The position numbers and the translations under genes were made by a program. Under the pieces are notes generated by a model. That model had not been told where the DNA came from, made no database searches, and saw only the letters and a program-made list of their open reading frames with translations. From a bacterium (lineage in GTDB: Bacteria > Planctomycetota > UBA1135 > GCA-002686595), in the NCBI GenBank assembly GCA_024226735.1, contig JAAELL010000461.1, positions 1 through 63,389 on the forward strand: a stretch of 63,389 bases of DNA, given 5' to 3'. Positions 55,707 to 63,389 of the stretch are shown one piece after another; position 1 is the stretch's first letter; every line of letters starts with the position of its first letter.

Positions 55707-55967
55707 ATGACTACCGGAGAAGCTGAGGTGACCAACCCCACCATCGAAGAGCGCGTGAAGAAGATCGTTTGCGATCAAATGGGCACTACCGCCGAGAAAA
55801 TCACGCGCGACACTTCGTTCATCAATGACCTGGGTGCGGACTCGTTGGACACGGTCGAGCTCGTGATGGAGTTCGAGGACGAATTCGACATCTCCATCCC
55901 CGACGAGGACGCCGAGAAGATCCAGACGATCGGCTCCGCAGTCGACTACATCACGGGCAAGCTGTAG
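55707..55967 (+). CDS. acpP: Acyl carrier protein
   Basis: 86 residues with IEERVKKIVCDQMG, the phosphopantetheine serine S46 in GADSLDTVEL, and EFDISIPDEDAEKI. The acyl chain is carried on this serine through all FAS steps. Its codon use is clearly lower in GC than the neighbours, as often in this highly expressed gene. A few extra N-terminal residues precede the usual start. Confidence 0.96.
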   Translation: MTTGEAEVTNPTIEERVKKIVCDQMGTTAEKITRDTSFINDLGADSLDTVELVMEFEDEFDISIPDEDAEKIQTIGSAVDYITGKL

Positions 55968-56049
55968 CCGGGCAAGTCGCCGGACGCCCCGTGGCACGCT
56001 GTCCGCGTCCGCGGGGCCAGGCCCATCCTTCCGCCAGGAGGCGGCCCTC

Positions 56050-57297
56050 ATGCGTCGTGTCGTCATCACGGGTCTCGGGACGGTCAACGCCCTCGGCCTC
56101 AACGTCGAAACCTCGTTCCCGCGGATCCTCGCGGGCGAGAACGGCGTGAGCACCAACAAGCTCTTCGACGTCTCCGACCAGGCGTGCAAGATCGCGGCCC
56201 AGGTCGACTGGGACCGGGAGGCCTGTGGCTTCTCCAAGTCTGATTCACGCAAGCTCGATCCGTTCACGATGTGGGCGCTGATTGCGTCCGACGAGGCTCT
56301 GCGCGATGCAGGCCTCGAGGACGTGACGGAGGCGAGCGAGGAGACGCGCGAGCGTTTCGGAACGATCATCGCGACCGGGATCGGTGGCATCACCGGCATC
56401 CTCGAGCAACACGACGTGCTGAAGGAGCGCGGCCCGCGCCGCGTCAGTCCGCACTTCATTCCGCGCATCATGGCCAACGCCGTCAGTGGGCAGGTCGCGA
56501 TCCGCCACGGGCTGCTCGGCACGGCGTTCACGACCTCGTCGGCATGTGCCTCGGCTGGGCACGCGATCGGCATGGCGTGGCGCGCGATCCAATGGGACGA
56601 CTGCGACGTCGTCCTGACCGGGGGCTCCGAGTCGGCGATCACCGACCTCGCGATCGCGGGCTTCGCGTCGGCCAAGGCGCTCTCGACGCGCAACGACGAT
56701 CCGGGCGCGGCCTCGCGCCCGTTCGACAAGGACCGCGACGGCTTCGTCATGGGCGAGGGCTGCGGCCTGCTCGTGTTCGAGGAGTACGAGCGCGCCAAGG
56801 CGCGCGGCGCGCGGATCTACGCGGAGGTCAAGGGCTACGGCTCGACGGACGACGCGTTCCACATCACCGCGCCCAAGGTCGACGGCCGTGGGCCCGCGCG
56901 CGCGTTCGAGGAGGCCCTGCGTCACGGCAAGGTCAACCCCGAGGACGTGCAGTACGTCAACGCCCACGGCACCAGCACCGCGTACAACGACGCGATCGAG
57001 ACCACGGCGCTCAAGCTTACCTTCAAGGGCCACGCGAAGAAGCTCGCCGTGTCCTCGACGAAGTCGATGATCGGGCACCTGCTCGGCGCGGCGACCGGGG
57101 TCGAGCTCGTCTATACGGCCCTTGCCGTGCACACGGGTCAGGTCCACCCGACGCGCAATTACGAGACACCCGACCCCGAATGCGATCTCGATTACGTGCC
57201 CAACCAGGCGCGCGAGATCGAGGTCCGGAACGCTCTCTGCAACTCGCTGGGCTTCGGGGGCCACAACGTGTCGGTCCTCATTGGGAAGCCGGATTGA
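56050..57297 (+). CDS. fabF: 3-oxoacyl-ACP synthase II (FabF)
   Basis: FabF elongates acyl chains with malonyl-ACP. C166 in SACASAGHAIG and the two His in NAHGTSTAYND and GHLLGAATG form the Cys-His-His site. GLGTVNALG starts it and GFGGHNVSVLI ends it. AGGAGG lies 8 nt before the ATG. Length 415. Confidence 0.97.
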   Translation: MRRVVITGLGTVNALGLNVETSFPRILAGENGVSTNKLFDVSDQACKIAAQVDWDREACGFSKSDSRKLDPFTMWALIASDEALRDAGLEDVTEASEETRERFGTIIATGIGGITGILEQHDVLKERGPRRVSPHFIPRIMANAVSGQVAIRHGLLGTAFTTSSACASAGHAIGMAWRAIQWDDCDVVLTGGSESAITDLAIAGFASAKALSTRNDDPGAASRPFDKDRDGFVMGEGCGLLVFEEYERAKARGARIYAEVKGYGSTDDAFHITAPKVDGRGPARAFEEALRHGKVNPEDVQYVNAHGTSTAYNDAIETTALKLTFKGHAKKLAVSSTKSMIGHLLGAATGVELVYTALAVHTGQVHPTRNYETPDPECDLDYVPNQAREIEVRNALCNSLGFGGHNVSVLIGKPD

Positions 57298-57459
57298 ACC
57301 CGGCGGATCGCAGCCGCGCAGGGGCTTCGTTCCGCATTCGGGACACCGCTGGCGTGTTCTGGAATCGTGCGTAGAATGGGGGCTGGGCCCCCGTCTCGGC
57401 CCTTTCCCGACCTCCCCTTCCTTTAGGGCATCCCCTCCTTTCTCAGGGCACTCACAACG

Positions 57460-57798
57460 TTGCACAAGAAATTCCAAGCACTCCTTCACGAGTACAAGCT
57501 CGAGGTCTTCCACAACGAGCACGACAAGCGGAACGTGGAAGAAATCACGAGCGAATGCATGCACGCGACGGAAGAGATCCTCAAGGAGAACTTCCACTAC
57601 CACTTCCATCAGCTGCCCGACGCCAACCGCACCGAGATCATCAACATGATCAACAACTACACGCGCGAGGCGATTCTGCCGCCCGTCGTGGAGCGGATCG
57701 TGCAAAGGCAAGTCGTGCTCGAGAAGCGCATGGAAGCACTCGTGCACCTGACCGAGCGGATCCTCGAGAACCTCTCGGCGGAGCCCGTCACGAGCTGA
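57460..57798 (+). CDS. Small helical His-rich protein, unknown
   Basis: 112 residues from TTG at 57460, with no ATG that fits. Charged heptad-like helices (HKKFQALLHEYKLEVFHNEHD, ERIVQRQVVLEKRMEALVHLTERILENL) and clustered histidines (NFHYHFHQLP). The first part has lower GC than neighbours, as in expressed small proteins. It lies between fabF and the dehydrogenase. No family is known to me. Confidence 0.6.
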   Translation: MHKKFQALLHEYKLEVFHNEHDKRNVEEITSECMHATEEILKENFHYHFHQLPDANRTEIINMINNYTREAILPPVVERIVQRQVVLEKRMEALVHLTERILENLSAEPVTS

Positions 57799-57834
57799 CG
57801 ACTCCGGTCGTCGCGTCATCTCGTGCATGAGGCC

Positions 57835-58782
57835 ATGCGCGGCCTCCTGATTCGGCGCGGGGAGGTCGTCTTCACCGACGACCTGCCCCGGCCCGACGCG
57901 AGTCGTGGTGAATGCCGCGTGCGCGTCTTGCGCGCGGGCGTGTGCGCCACCGACCTCGCGCTGCAGCGCGGGTACATGGGCTTCGAGGGCGTGCCAGGTC
58001 ACGAGTTCGTCGGCGAGGCGCTCGACGGCGAGCTCGCGGGCGCGCGCGTCGTCGGCGAGATCAACGCCGGCTGCGGAACCTGCGCGGACTGCCGCGCAGG
58101 CGACCCCAGGCACTGCACGGAGCGCAGCGTGCTGGGCATCCTCGGCCGCGCCGGCGCATTCGCCGAGGAGCTCTCCCTGCCCGCCGCGAACCTGCACCCG
58201 GTGCCCCACGGCGTGTCGACCGACGCGGCGACGTTCGCCGAGCCCCTGGCCGCCGCCTTTCAGATTCCGGCCGAGGTCGACGTCACGCGGTTCGAGCGCG
58301 CCCTGGTCCTCGGCGACGGCCGCCTCGGGCTCCTGTGCGCCCAGGTGCTCGCCCAGTCTGGATTGGGCGTGTCGCTCTTCGGGCGCCACCCCGAACGCGC
58401 GGCGTTCCTACCGTCGGGCATCACCTACGTCCAAGGCGAGCCGCGCCCGTGCGGGCTCGTCGTCGAGGCCACGGGCGATCCGGGCGTCCTGCGGCGCGCC
58501 CTGGAGCTCACCCTGCCCAAGGGCACACTCGTCCTGAAGACGACGAGCGAGGCCGCGGTGCCGCTGGACCTCGCGCCGCTGGTCATCGGCGAGCTGACGC
58601 TCGTGGGCTCGCGCTGCGGGCCGTTCGCACCGGCGCTCGCGGCGCTGGACGCCGGCTCGGTCGAGGTCGAGGCCATGATCGATGCCCGCTTTCCCCTCGA
58701 GCGCGGCCCCGAGGCGCTGGCCACGGCGGCCCGGCCAGGGGTCCTCAAGGTGCTCATCGAGGTCGCCGAGCGTGGTTGTTAG
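57835..58782 (+). CDS. Zinc-type medium-chain alcohol dehydrogenase family protein
   Basis: The fold is that of zinc-dependent dehydrogenases: AGVCATDLALQRGY, GVPGHEFVGEA with structural/catalytic ligands, GCGTCADCRAGDPRHCTE (structural zinc cysteines), and FERALVLGDGRLGLLCAQVLA (cofactor loop). The latter is GDGRLG rather than GxGxxG plus a further motif. About 315 residues, 20-30 shorter than typical. The substrate is unknown. The ATG at 57835 fits better than a GTG at 57823. Confidence 0.82.
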   Translation: MRGLLIRRGEVVFTDDLPRPDASRGECRVRVLRAGVCATDLALQRGYMGFEGVPGHEFVGEALDGELAGARVVGEINAGCGTCADCRAGDPRHCTERSVLGILGRAGAFAEELSLPAANLHPVPHGVSTDAATFAEPLAAAFQIPAEVDVTRFERALVLGDGRLGLLCAQVLAQSGLGVSLFGRHPERAAFLPSGITYVQGEPRPCGLVVEATGDPGVLRRALELTLPKGTLVLKTTSEAAVPLDLAPLVIGELTLVGSRCGPFAPALAALDAGSVEVEAMIDARFPLERGPEALATAARPGVLKVLIEVAERGC

Positions 58783-58795
58783 CGCCCGCCGCCGG

Positions 58796-58801
58796 TATTC
58801 T
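58796..58801 (+). promoter_or_regulatory. Candidate -10 box, leaderless layout
   Basis: TATTCT ends 8 nt before the GTG at 58810. Confidence 0.4.
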
Positions 58802-58809
58802 CCGTACCC

Positions 58810-60195
58810 GTGACTCCCACCACTTCCAACGAAATGCGCGAGCGCGCCGAGGCCGCTGGCCAGGGGCACGTCTTCCGCTTCTGGGACGAGCTCGACGCCG
58901 CCGGGCGCGAGCGTCTCTCCGGCCAGGTCGCGAGCATCGACTTCGAAGAGGTCGCGCGCCTGGGGGCCCTCCTATCCGCCGGTCCTCCGCCGGCGCCGAA
59001 TCGCTTCGAGCCCCCCGACACGTTCCCGCTGGAACGGGGCGCCGAGCTCGAGGAGCGCGCGCGCGAGGCGCGTGCGCGCGGCGCCGAGCGATTCGCCGCG
59101 GGGGCCGTGGGGTACGTGCTCGTCGCGGGCGGACAGGGCTCGCGTCTGGGGTACGACGGGCCCAAGGGCTGCTTCGAGGTCGGCCCGGTGACCGGGCGGA
59201 CGCTCTTTGGCTGGCTCGCCGGGCGCATCGCCGCCGCGCGCGAGCGGCACGGGAGCGTCGCGCCGTGGTACGTGATGACCTCGGCGACGAACGACGCGGC
59301 GACTCGGGCGTTCTTCGCGGAGCAGGACCACTTCGGCCTCGGGGCCGAGAACGTGCGCTTCTTCACCCAGGCCATGCTGCCGGCGCTCGACAGTGAGGGC
59401 CGCATCGTGATGAGTGCGCCGGATGAGCTCTTCCTCGCCCCGAACGGGCACGGCGGCACGCTCGCAGCGCTCTCCGATTCCGGCTGCCTCGACCACGCGC
59501 GCGAGCGCGGCGTCGAGACATTCTCGTACTTCCAGGTCGACAGCCCGCTCGCGCGTCCCGCGGACACGCTGTTCGTCGGCCTGCACGCCCTGGCGGGCGC
59601 GCAGATGTCGGCCAAGGTCGCGGCAAAGCGCGACGCGGACGAGAAGGTGGGCGTCCTCGGCCTCGTCGACGGCAAGCTCGGGTGCATCGAGTACTCCGAC
59701 CTTCCCGACGATCTGCGACACGCGCAAACGGACGACGGCAAGCTGCTCTTCCGCGCCGGTAACATCGCCGCGCACGTGCTCGAGCGCTCCTTCGTCGAAG
59801 AGCTCACGCGCGGCGAGCTGCGCCTGCCGTGGCACCTCGCGCGCAAGGAGATGCCGATGCTGAACGAAGCCGGCACGATCGAGAAGCGACCGGGCGTCAA
59901 GTTCGAGACGTTCGTGTTCGATGCCCTCGGCTACGCCCAGCGCAGCGTCGTGCTCGAGATCGACCGCGCGCTCGAGTTCAGCCCGGTCAAGAACGCGGAC
60001 GGCGCGGACTCGCCCGCTTCGTGCCGCGCCGACCTGACGCGTCTGTTCCGAACGTGGCAAGCCGTTGCGGGCGTGCCCGTCTCCGAGCACGCCGTCGAAG
60101 TAGCACCCGAGTTCGCCGAGACCGAGGAAGAGTTCCTGGCGCGCATGCCGGCCGAACCGCGGCGCGTCGAAGGCGCGGGCGTCGTCTACGACTGA
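58810..60195 (+). CDS. UDP-N-acetylglucosamine/UDP-sugar pyrophosphorylase, eukaryotic UAP type
   Basis: UTP + sugar-1-phosphate gives UDP-sugar. LVAGGQGSRLGYDGPKGCFEVG is the nucleotide-binding signature, with PNGHGGTLAAL, and KFETFVFDAL and FSPVKNADGADSP, all characteristic of the UAP1/AGX family rather than bacterial GlmU. The preference between GlcNAc-1-P and other sugars cannot be settled. It begins with GTG and its stop overlaps ddl (TGATG). Confidence 0.85.
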   Translation: MTPTTSNEMRERAEAAGQGHVFRFWDELDAAGRERLSGQVASIDFEEVARLGALLSAGPPPAPNRFEPPDTFPLERGAELEERAREARARGAERFAAGAVGYVLVAGGQGSRLGYDGPKGCFEVGPVTGRTLFGWLAGRIAAARERHGSVAPWYVMTSATNDAATRAFFAEQDHFGLGAENVRFFTQAMLPALDSEGRIVMSAPDELFLAPNGHGGTLAALSDSGCLDHARERGVETFSYFQVDSPLARPADTLFVGLHALAGAQMSAKVAAKRDADEKVGVLGLVDGKLGCIEYSDLPDDLRHAQTDDGKLLFRAGNIAAHVLERSFVEELTRGELRLPWHLARKEMPMLNEAGTIEKRPGVKFETFVFDALGYAQRSVVLEIDRALEFSPVKNADGADSPASCRADLTRLFRTWQAVAGVPVSEHAVEVAPEFAETEEEFLARMPAEPRRVEGAGVVYD

Positions 60196-61256
60196 TGGCC
60201 CTCGGGGCGACCTGGACGACGTGGCGCACGCCGGGCGTGCGCGGCGAGCTGGCGCGCACGCCGGTCGTCGTGCTGTACGGCGGAACGTCGAGCGAGCGCG
60301 ACGTGTCGCTCGTGTCGGGGCGCTCGATCCTGACCGCGCTGGGGGAGGCGCCACCCGAGGCGCCCGACGTTCCCGGTGAGGTGATCGGCGTCGAGATCGA
60401 CGCCGACGGCGGCTGGCGCGTCGGCAGCGAGACCGTTCCGGCGCCGCGCGCGCTCTCTTCGCTCCCGCGCGACGCGGTGTTCCTGCTGGGCCTACACGGC
60501 GGCAGCGGCGAGAACGGGACGCTGCAGGGTTTTCTGGAGACCGCTGGCCGGCGCTACACCGGCTCCGGAGTCGCGGCGTCCGCATTGTGCATGGACAAGC
60601 ACCACACGCGGCTCGTGCTGGAGGAGGCTGGCCTCGCGGTCGCCCCGGGCGCGCTGCTCGAACGCGGGACGCCGCGCGCCGCGGCGCTGCGCAAGCTCGT
60701 CGACGCGGGCGGTCCGCCGTGGTTCGTCAAGCCCAACGGCGGCGGCTCGTCTGTCGACATGTACCGCGTCGAGGAGGCCGATCACTTGACCGAGGCCGTC
60801 GCGCGCGTGCAGGCGCTCGGCAGCGACGCGCTGGTCGAGGTCGGCATCGTCGGGACCGAGGTCACGTGCGGCGTCATCGGCAATGACCCGGGGACCGCGG
60901 TGCCGCTGCCGCTGGTCGAGATCCGTCCCAAGGAGGGACGCTTCTTCGACTACGAGGAGAAGTACTCCGAGACCGGCGCGGTCGAGCTGTGCCCGCCGGA
61001 GACGGTCGACGACGAGACGACCGGCGCGGTCCAGGCCGCGGCGCACCGCGCCTTCGCCGTGACCGGCTGCACGGGGTACGCGCGCGTCGACTTCATGCTG
61101 CCCGAAGGCGGCGGACCGCCGGTCGCGCTCGAGGTCAACACGCTGCCGGGGTTCACGCCGGCGTCGCTGCTTCCGAAGGAAGCGGCGGCGACGGGGGTGC
61201 CGTTTCGGGAGCTGTGCCTCGAGCTGGTGGCGCTGGCGATCGAGCGGTTCCGGTAG
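60195..61256 (+). CDS. ddl: D-alanine--D-alanine ligase
   Basis: This ATP-grasp enzyme makes the D-Ala-D-Ala end of peptidoglycan precursors. VVLYGGTSSERDVSLVSG, LHGGSGENGTLQGFLE, YTGSGVAASALCMDK, FVKPNGGGSSVDM, and EVNTLPGFTPASLLPK match the family. 353 residues; an N-terminal 18-residue stretch precedes the core. Translationally coupled to the pyrophosphorylase gene. Confidence 0.95.
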   Translation: MALGATWTTWRTPGVRGELARTPVVVLYGGTSSERDVSLVSGRSILTALGEAPPEAPDVPGEVIGVEIDADGGWRVGSETVPAPRALSSLPRDAVFLLGLHGGSGENGTLQGFLETAGRRYTGSGVAASALCMDKHHTRLVLEEAGLAVAPGALLERGTPRAAALRKLVDAGGPPWFVKPNGGGSSVDMYRVEEADHLTEAVARVQALGSDALVEVGIVGTEVTCGVIGNDPGTAVPLPLVEIRPKEGRFFDYEEKYSETGAVELCPPETVDDETTGAVQAAAHRAFAVTGCTGYARVDFMLPEGGGPPVALEVNTLPGFTPASLLPKEAAATGVPFRELCLELVALAIERFR

Positions 61257-61293
61257 ACGGGGCTGCCGCGAGCGGGGTGAATCAGAAGTTCGA

Positions 61294-63189
61294 CTAGTCG
61301 TCGTCAACGATGGTCAGCCAGGCAGACGTATTCGACCCCAGGCTCGCGCCGACCGGCGTTTCGAGAACGATCAGCACCGTCTCGTCGTCTTCGATCTCGG
61401 CGTCCTCGGCGATCGTGAAGCGCAGGACCCCGCGCGTCTCGCCGGTCGCCAGAACGAGGGGGCTGGGCGTCGCGACGCGATAGTCGAGCCCCTCGGTCGC
61501 GGTGCCGTTGACGTCGATGGTGAACGGGATCTCGACGGGCCCCACCGTGGGCTGTGACAGGGTGACGGAGACCTCGGCGACCACGGCCTGCTCGACGATG
61601 GAGTTCACCCTGAGGGGGAACTGCACCACGGGCACGTCGGTCAAGAACGTGATCGCGAGAGCCGTCGAGAAGTTGGACGTCGGAGCCGGATCCGCGTCGC
61701 GGAACCAGGACTGGAAGTTCCACGTCTCGCCGGGCCAGATCATGGAGGCGGGGCGCCTGGTGAAGTCGACCGAGAGGCGCAACTCGCCGACCGCTCCCGA
61801 GCTGACGATGTCCTGGTCGAAGCGCAGGATGTGCGGAGTGATGCAGATGACGCCGGAGCTGTCGGAAACGGGGTGGACGATCTGACCCTGCGACATCAGG
61901 AAGTAGCCGAAGCGCTGCGGCGGAACGGGGGCACACGAGAACTCGAGCAGGTTCGCCGCCACGTCCGGACAGCCGTTCGCCGTCAGCACGGCCGGGACGC
62001 CGCCCGAGTGGGGCGTGGCGGGGCAGAAACTCGTCCCGAGCATGCGAAAGCGCTCCAGCACGAGCGCCGCGCCGGCGTCGGTACCAAGGGCGTCGTGACG
62101 CTCCGCTCCGACGACGAGGCGTCCGCGGTCGAGGGCGAGGCTGTTGCCGAAATGCGCGCGGGCGCTGCCATCGCCGAGCAGCTTCTCGACTTCGCTCCAG
62201 CCCGTTGCGTCGCGCTCGAACGAGTAGACCGCTCCGGTCTCGACGGCACCGGCGTCGTGACGGCGCGAGCCGATGTAGAGGGCGTCGCCTTCGAGCGCGA
62301 CCGCGACCCCGAAACCGTCGCGCTCGCCACCGTCCGAGGGAACGATCTTGGCCGTCTCGGTCCACACGCCGCCGGTCAGCTCGAACACGTAGGCCGCGCC
62401 GGTGTTGAAGGCGACGTCGTCGTCGAACGGCGCGCCGACCAGAAGGCGCGTTCCCTCCAGGTCGAGCTCGGCGCCGAAGCCGCCGCTGCGCGTCAAGAGC
62501 GCGGTCTCGACCCAGTCCGTGCCCTGGCGCTCGTAGACGCGCACGCGGCTCCCGTCGCTCGCCCCGACGGCGAGCCGATCGCCCTCCGCGTCGAGGGCCG
62601 CGCCGAACAGGTCGAGGGCCTGCTCCTCGCGGACCGCCGCGACTTCCGTCCAGACGCCGCCGACCGGCTCGAAAATGCTGACCTTGTGGGGGAAGCTCCA
62701 CGGCGATCCGATGAACGCGCGGCCCGGAGTCAGGGCGACCGCCGCGCCAAACCCGTTCTCGGGTCCCGAGGTGAGCCGCGCGACCTCGCTCCAACCGGTC
62801 GCGGAACGCTCGAAGAGGTAGGCGACGCCAGAGAGGGTGCTGCTGAGCGATTCTTGGGGAGCCCCGACGAGGACGCGGTCGCCGAGCACGGCGACCGCCG
62901 CACCGAAGAAGCCGTCGTCATCGAATACCGATGGCAGGAGCTTGGCGGTCTCCGTCCAGCCGCTGGCGCTCCGATCGAACACGTAGGCTGCCCCCGCGCG
63001 CTGCGCGAGCTCGCTCTCCCAGTGCGCCCCGACGACCGCGCGCGCGCCGTGCACGGCGACCGCACGCCCGAAGCGGTCGCCCGCGACCGTATCGGCGGAG
63101 CTCAGCGGGCCCTGGTCGCACTGGGCGAGCGCGCTCGCGGCCGAGAGGAGGAGGGCGGCGATAGTAGCGGCGGCTTGGGCAGGGTTCAT
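61294..63189 (-). CDS. Secreted FG-GAP propeller protein with the PNSTG-like module and a Calx-beta domain
   Basis: A signal peptide (AATIAALLLSAASALA) is followed by about seven FG-GAP-like repeats, each like DRFGRAVAVHGARAVVGA--E and GAAYVFDRSASGWTETAKLLPS. Then comes a version of the shared module (TPHSGGVPA, QRFGYFLMSQ, GVICITPHILRF, WPGETWNFQSWFRDADP). The last ~110 residues are a Calx-beta domain (ATEGLDYRV, EDAEIEDDETVLIVLE). It is likely a surface or extracellular calcium-dependent binding protein. Here the module is internal, not terminal. Confidence 0.8.
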   Translation of the reverse strand: MNPAQAAATIAALLLSAASALAQCDQGPLSSADTVAGDRFGRAVAVHGARAVVGAHWESELAQRAGAAYVFDRSASGWTETAKLLPSVFDDDGFFGAAVAVLGDRVLVGAPQESLSSTLSGVAYLFERSATGWSEVARLTSGPENGFGAAVALTPGRAFIGSPWSFPHKVSIFEPVGGVWTEVAAVREEQALDLFGAALDAEGDRLAVGASDGSRVRVYERQGTDWVETALLTRSGGFGAELDLEGTRLLVGAPFDDDVAFNTGAAYVFELTGGVWTETAKIVPSDGGERDGFGVAVALEGDALYIGSRRHDAGAVETGAVYSFERDATGWSEVEKLLGDGSARAHFGNSLALDRGRLVVGAERHDALGTDAGAALVLERFRMLGTSFCPATPHSGGVPAVLTANGCPDVAANLLEFSCAPVPPQRFGYFLMSQGQIVHPVSDSSGVICITPHILRFDQDIVSSGAVGELRLSVDFTRRPASMIWPGETWNFQSWFRDADPAPTSNFSTALAITFLTDVPVVQFPLRVNSIVEQAVVAEVSVTLSQPTVGPVEIPFTIDVNGTATEGLDYRVATPSPLVLATGETRGVLRFTIAEDAEIEDDETVLIVLETPVGASLGSNTSAWLTIVDDD

Positions 63190-63232
63190 GGCTCTCTCCC
63201 GGGGTGGATCGCGTAGGGGAACCCCAGAGTTA

Positions 63233-63389
63233 GGGCCCGTCCGAGAATAAGTGTCACGTTTCGCCGGCCCTCGCCGCCCCTGGCTACGTTGCGCCTTCTC
63301 CGAGTATCCAGCGAATACGCGTCGGCGGCGCGCCTTGCCAGTAACGACGATCGCTCGCCTAAACCTGACACTTGTTCTCGGACTGGCCC
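63233..63389. mobile_element. MITE-like element
   Basis: The ends (63233-63261 and 63361-63389) form a 29-bp inverted repeat with 26 matches (GGGCCCGTCCGAGAATAAG… / …CTTGTTCTCGGACTGGCCC). TA precedes the left end; the right side is beyond the window. No reading frame is present. The core is related to positions 1-70 and more weakly to the element at 23821-24004. Confidence 0.75.

Overview
The window is GC-rich (about 70%) bacterial chromosome. Several features suggest a planctomycete, though this is inferred without any database search: a GreA elongation factor fused to a very long N-terminal region (known to me from Chlamydiae, same superphylum), many signal-peptide proteins of unknown function with a shared C-terminal 'PNSTG…FGYFL…PGE-W-F' module, a thiol-oxidoreductase (DUF1111) di-haem protein, a EF-hand-bearing PQQ-type propeller, carboxypeptidase-regulatory-like surface proteins, and a eukaryote-like UDP-sugar pyrophosphorylase. 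Most genes are ordinary chromosomal housekeeping genes, so this is not a plasmid or prophage.

Layout. 0-11 kb: greA fusion, a secreted repeat protein, a pseudo-amidohydrolase, a tRNA-dihydrouridine synthase, a patatin-like lipase and a BaiN-type flavoprotein. 11-21 kb: class I aldolase, two gene remnants, a secreted orphan, poly(A) polymerase, tRNA-Trp, rsmG, tRNA-Leu, the tldD-pmbA pair and smpB. 21-24 kb: a stretch of decayed secreted-protein genes around ssrA (tmRNA), ending in a palindromic MITE-like element. 24-31.6 kb: a heavy-metal (probably copper/silver) efflux operon made of a Cys-rich exported protein, TolC-like channel, CusB-like adaptor with two metal-binding domains, and CusA-like RND pump. 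31.7-43 kb: surface and envelope proteins, a PfkB sugar kinase, and a di-haem protein followed by a LamG-like secreted protein. 43-48 kb: thpR, recA with a clear terminator, and a 922-residue secreted orphan. 48.5-57.3 kb: alaS, then the classic rpmF-plsX-fabH-fabD-fabG-acpP-fabF fatty-acid cluster. 57.4-61.3 kb: an unrecognised His-rich helical protein, a medium-chain dehydrogenase, a UAP-type pyrophosphorylase and ddl. 61.3-63.2 kb: an FG-GAP/Calx-beta secreted protein.

Functional links. SmpB and tmRNA, the two partners of trans-translation, lie 1.5 kb apart. The rpmF-to-fabF block is one co-directional lipid-synthesis unit. The four metal genes form one transcription unit in the usual sense of cus-type efflux. 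UAP and Ddl both feed peptidoglycan precursor synthesis.

Non-coding structure. Both window ends lie in related MITE-like elements (about 80% identical core, different terminal inverted repeats, each with a TA next to the visible outer end), which suggests the window is a contig broken at dispersed repeats. A third element at 23.8-24.0 kb and a 40-bp remnant at 33.2 kb have further TA-containing ends. An approximately 90-100 bp element is repeated just after the stop codons of two unrelated genes in convergent pairs. Several genes have a TAnnnT-like hexamer only 7-9 nt before the start codon and no Shine-Dalgarno sequence, suggesting leaderless transcripts.
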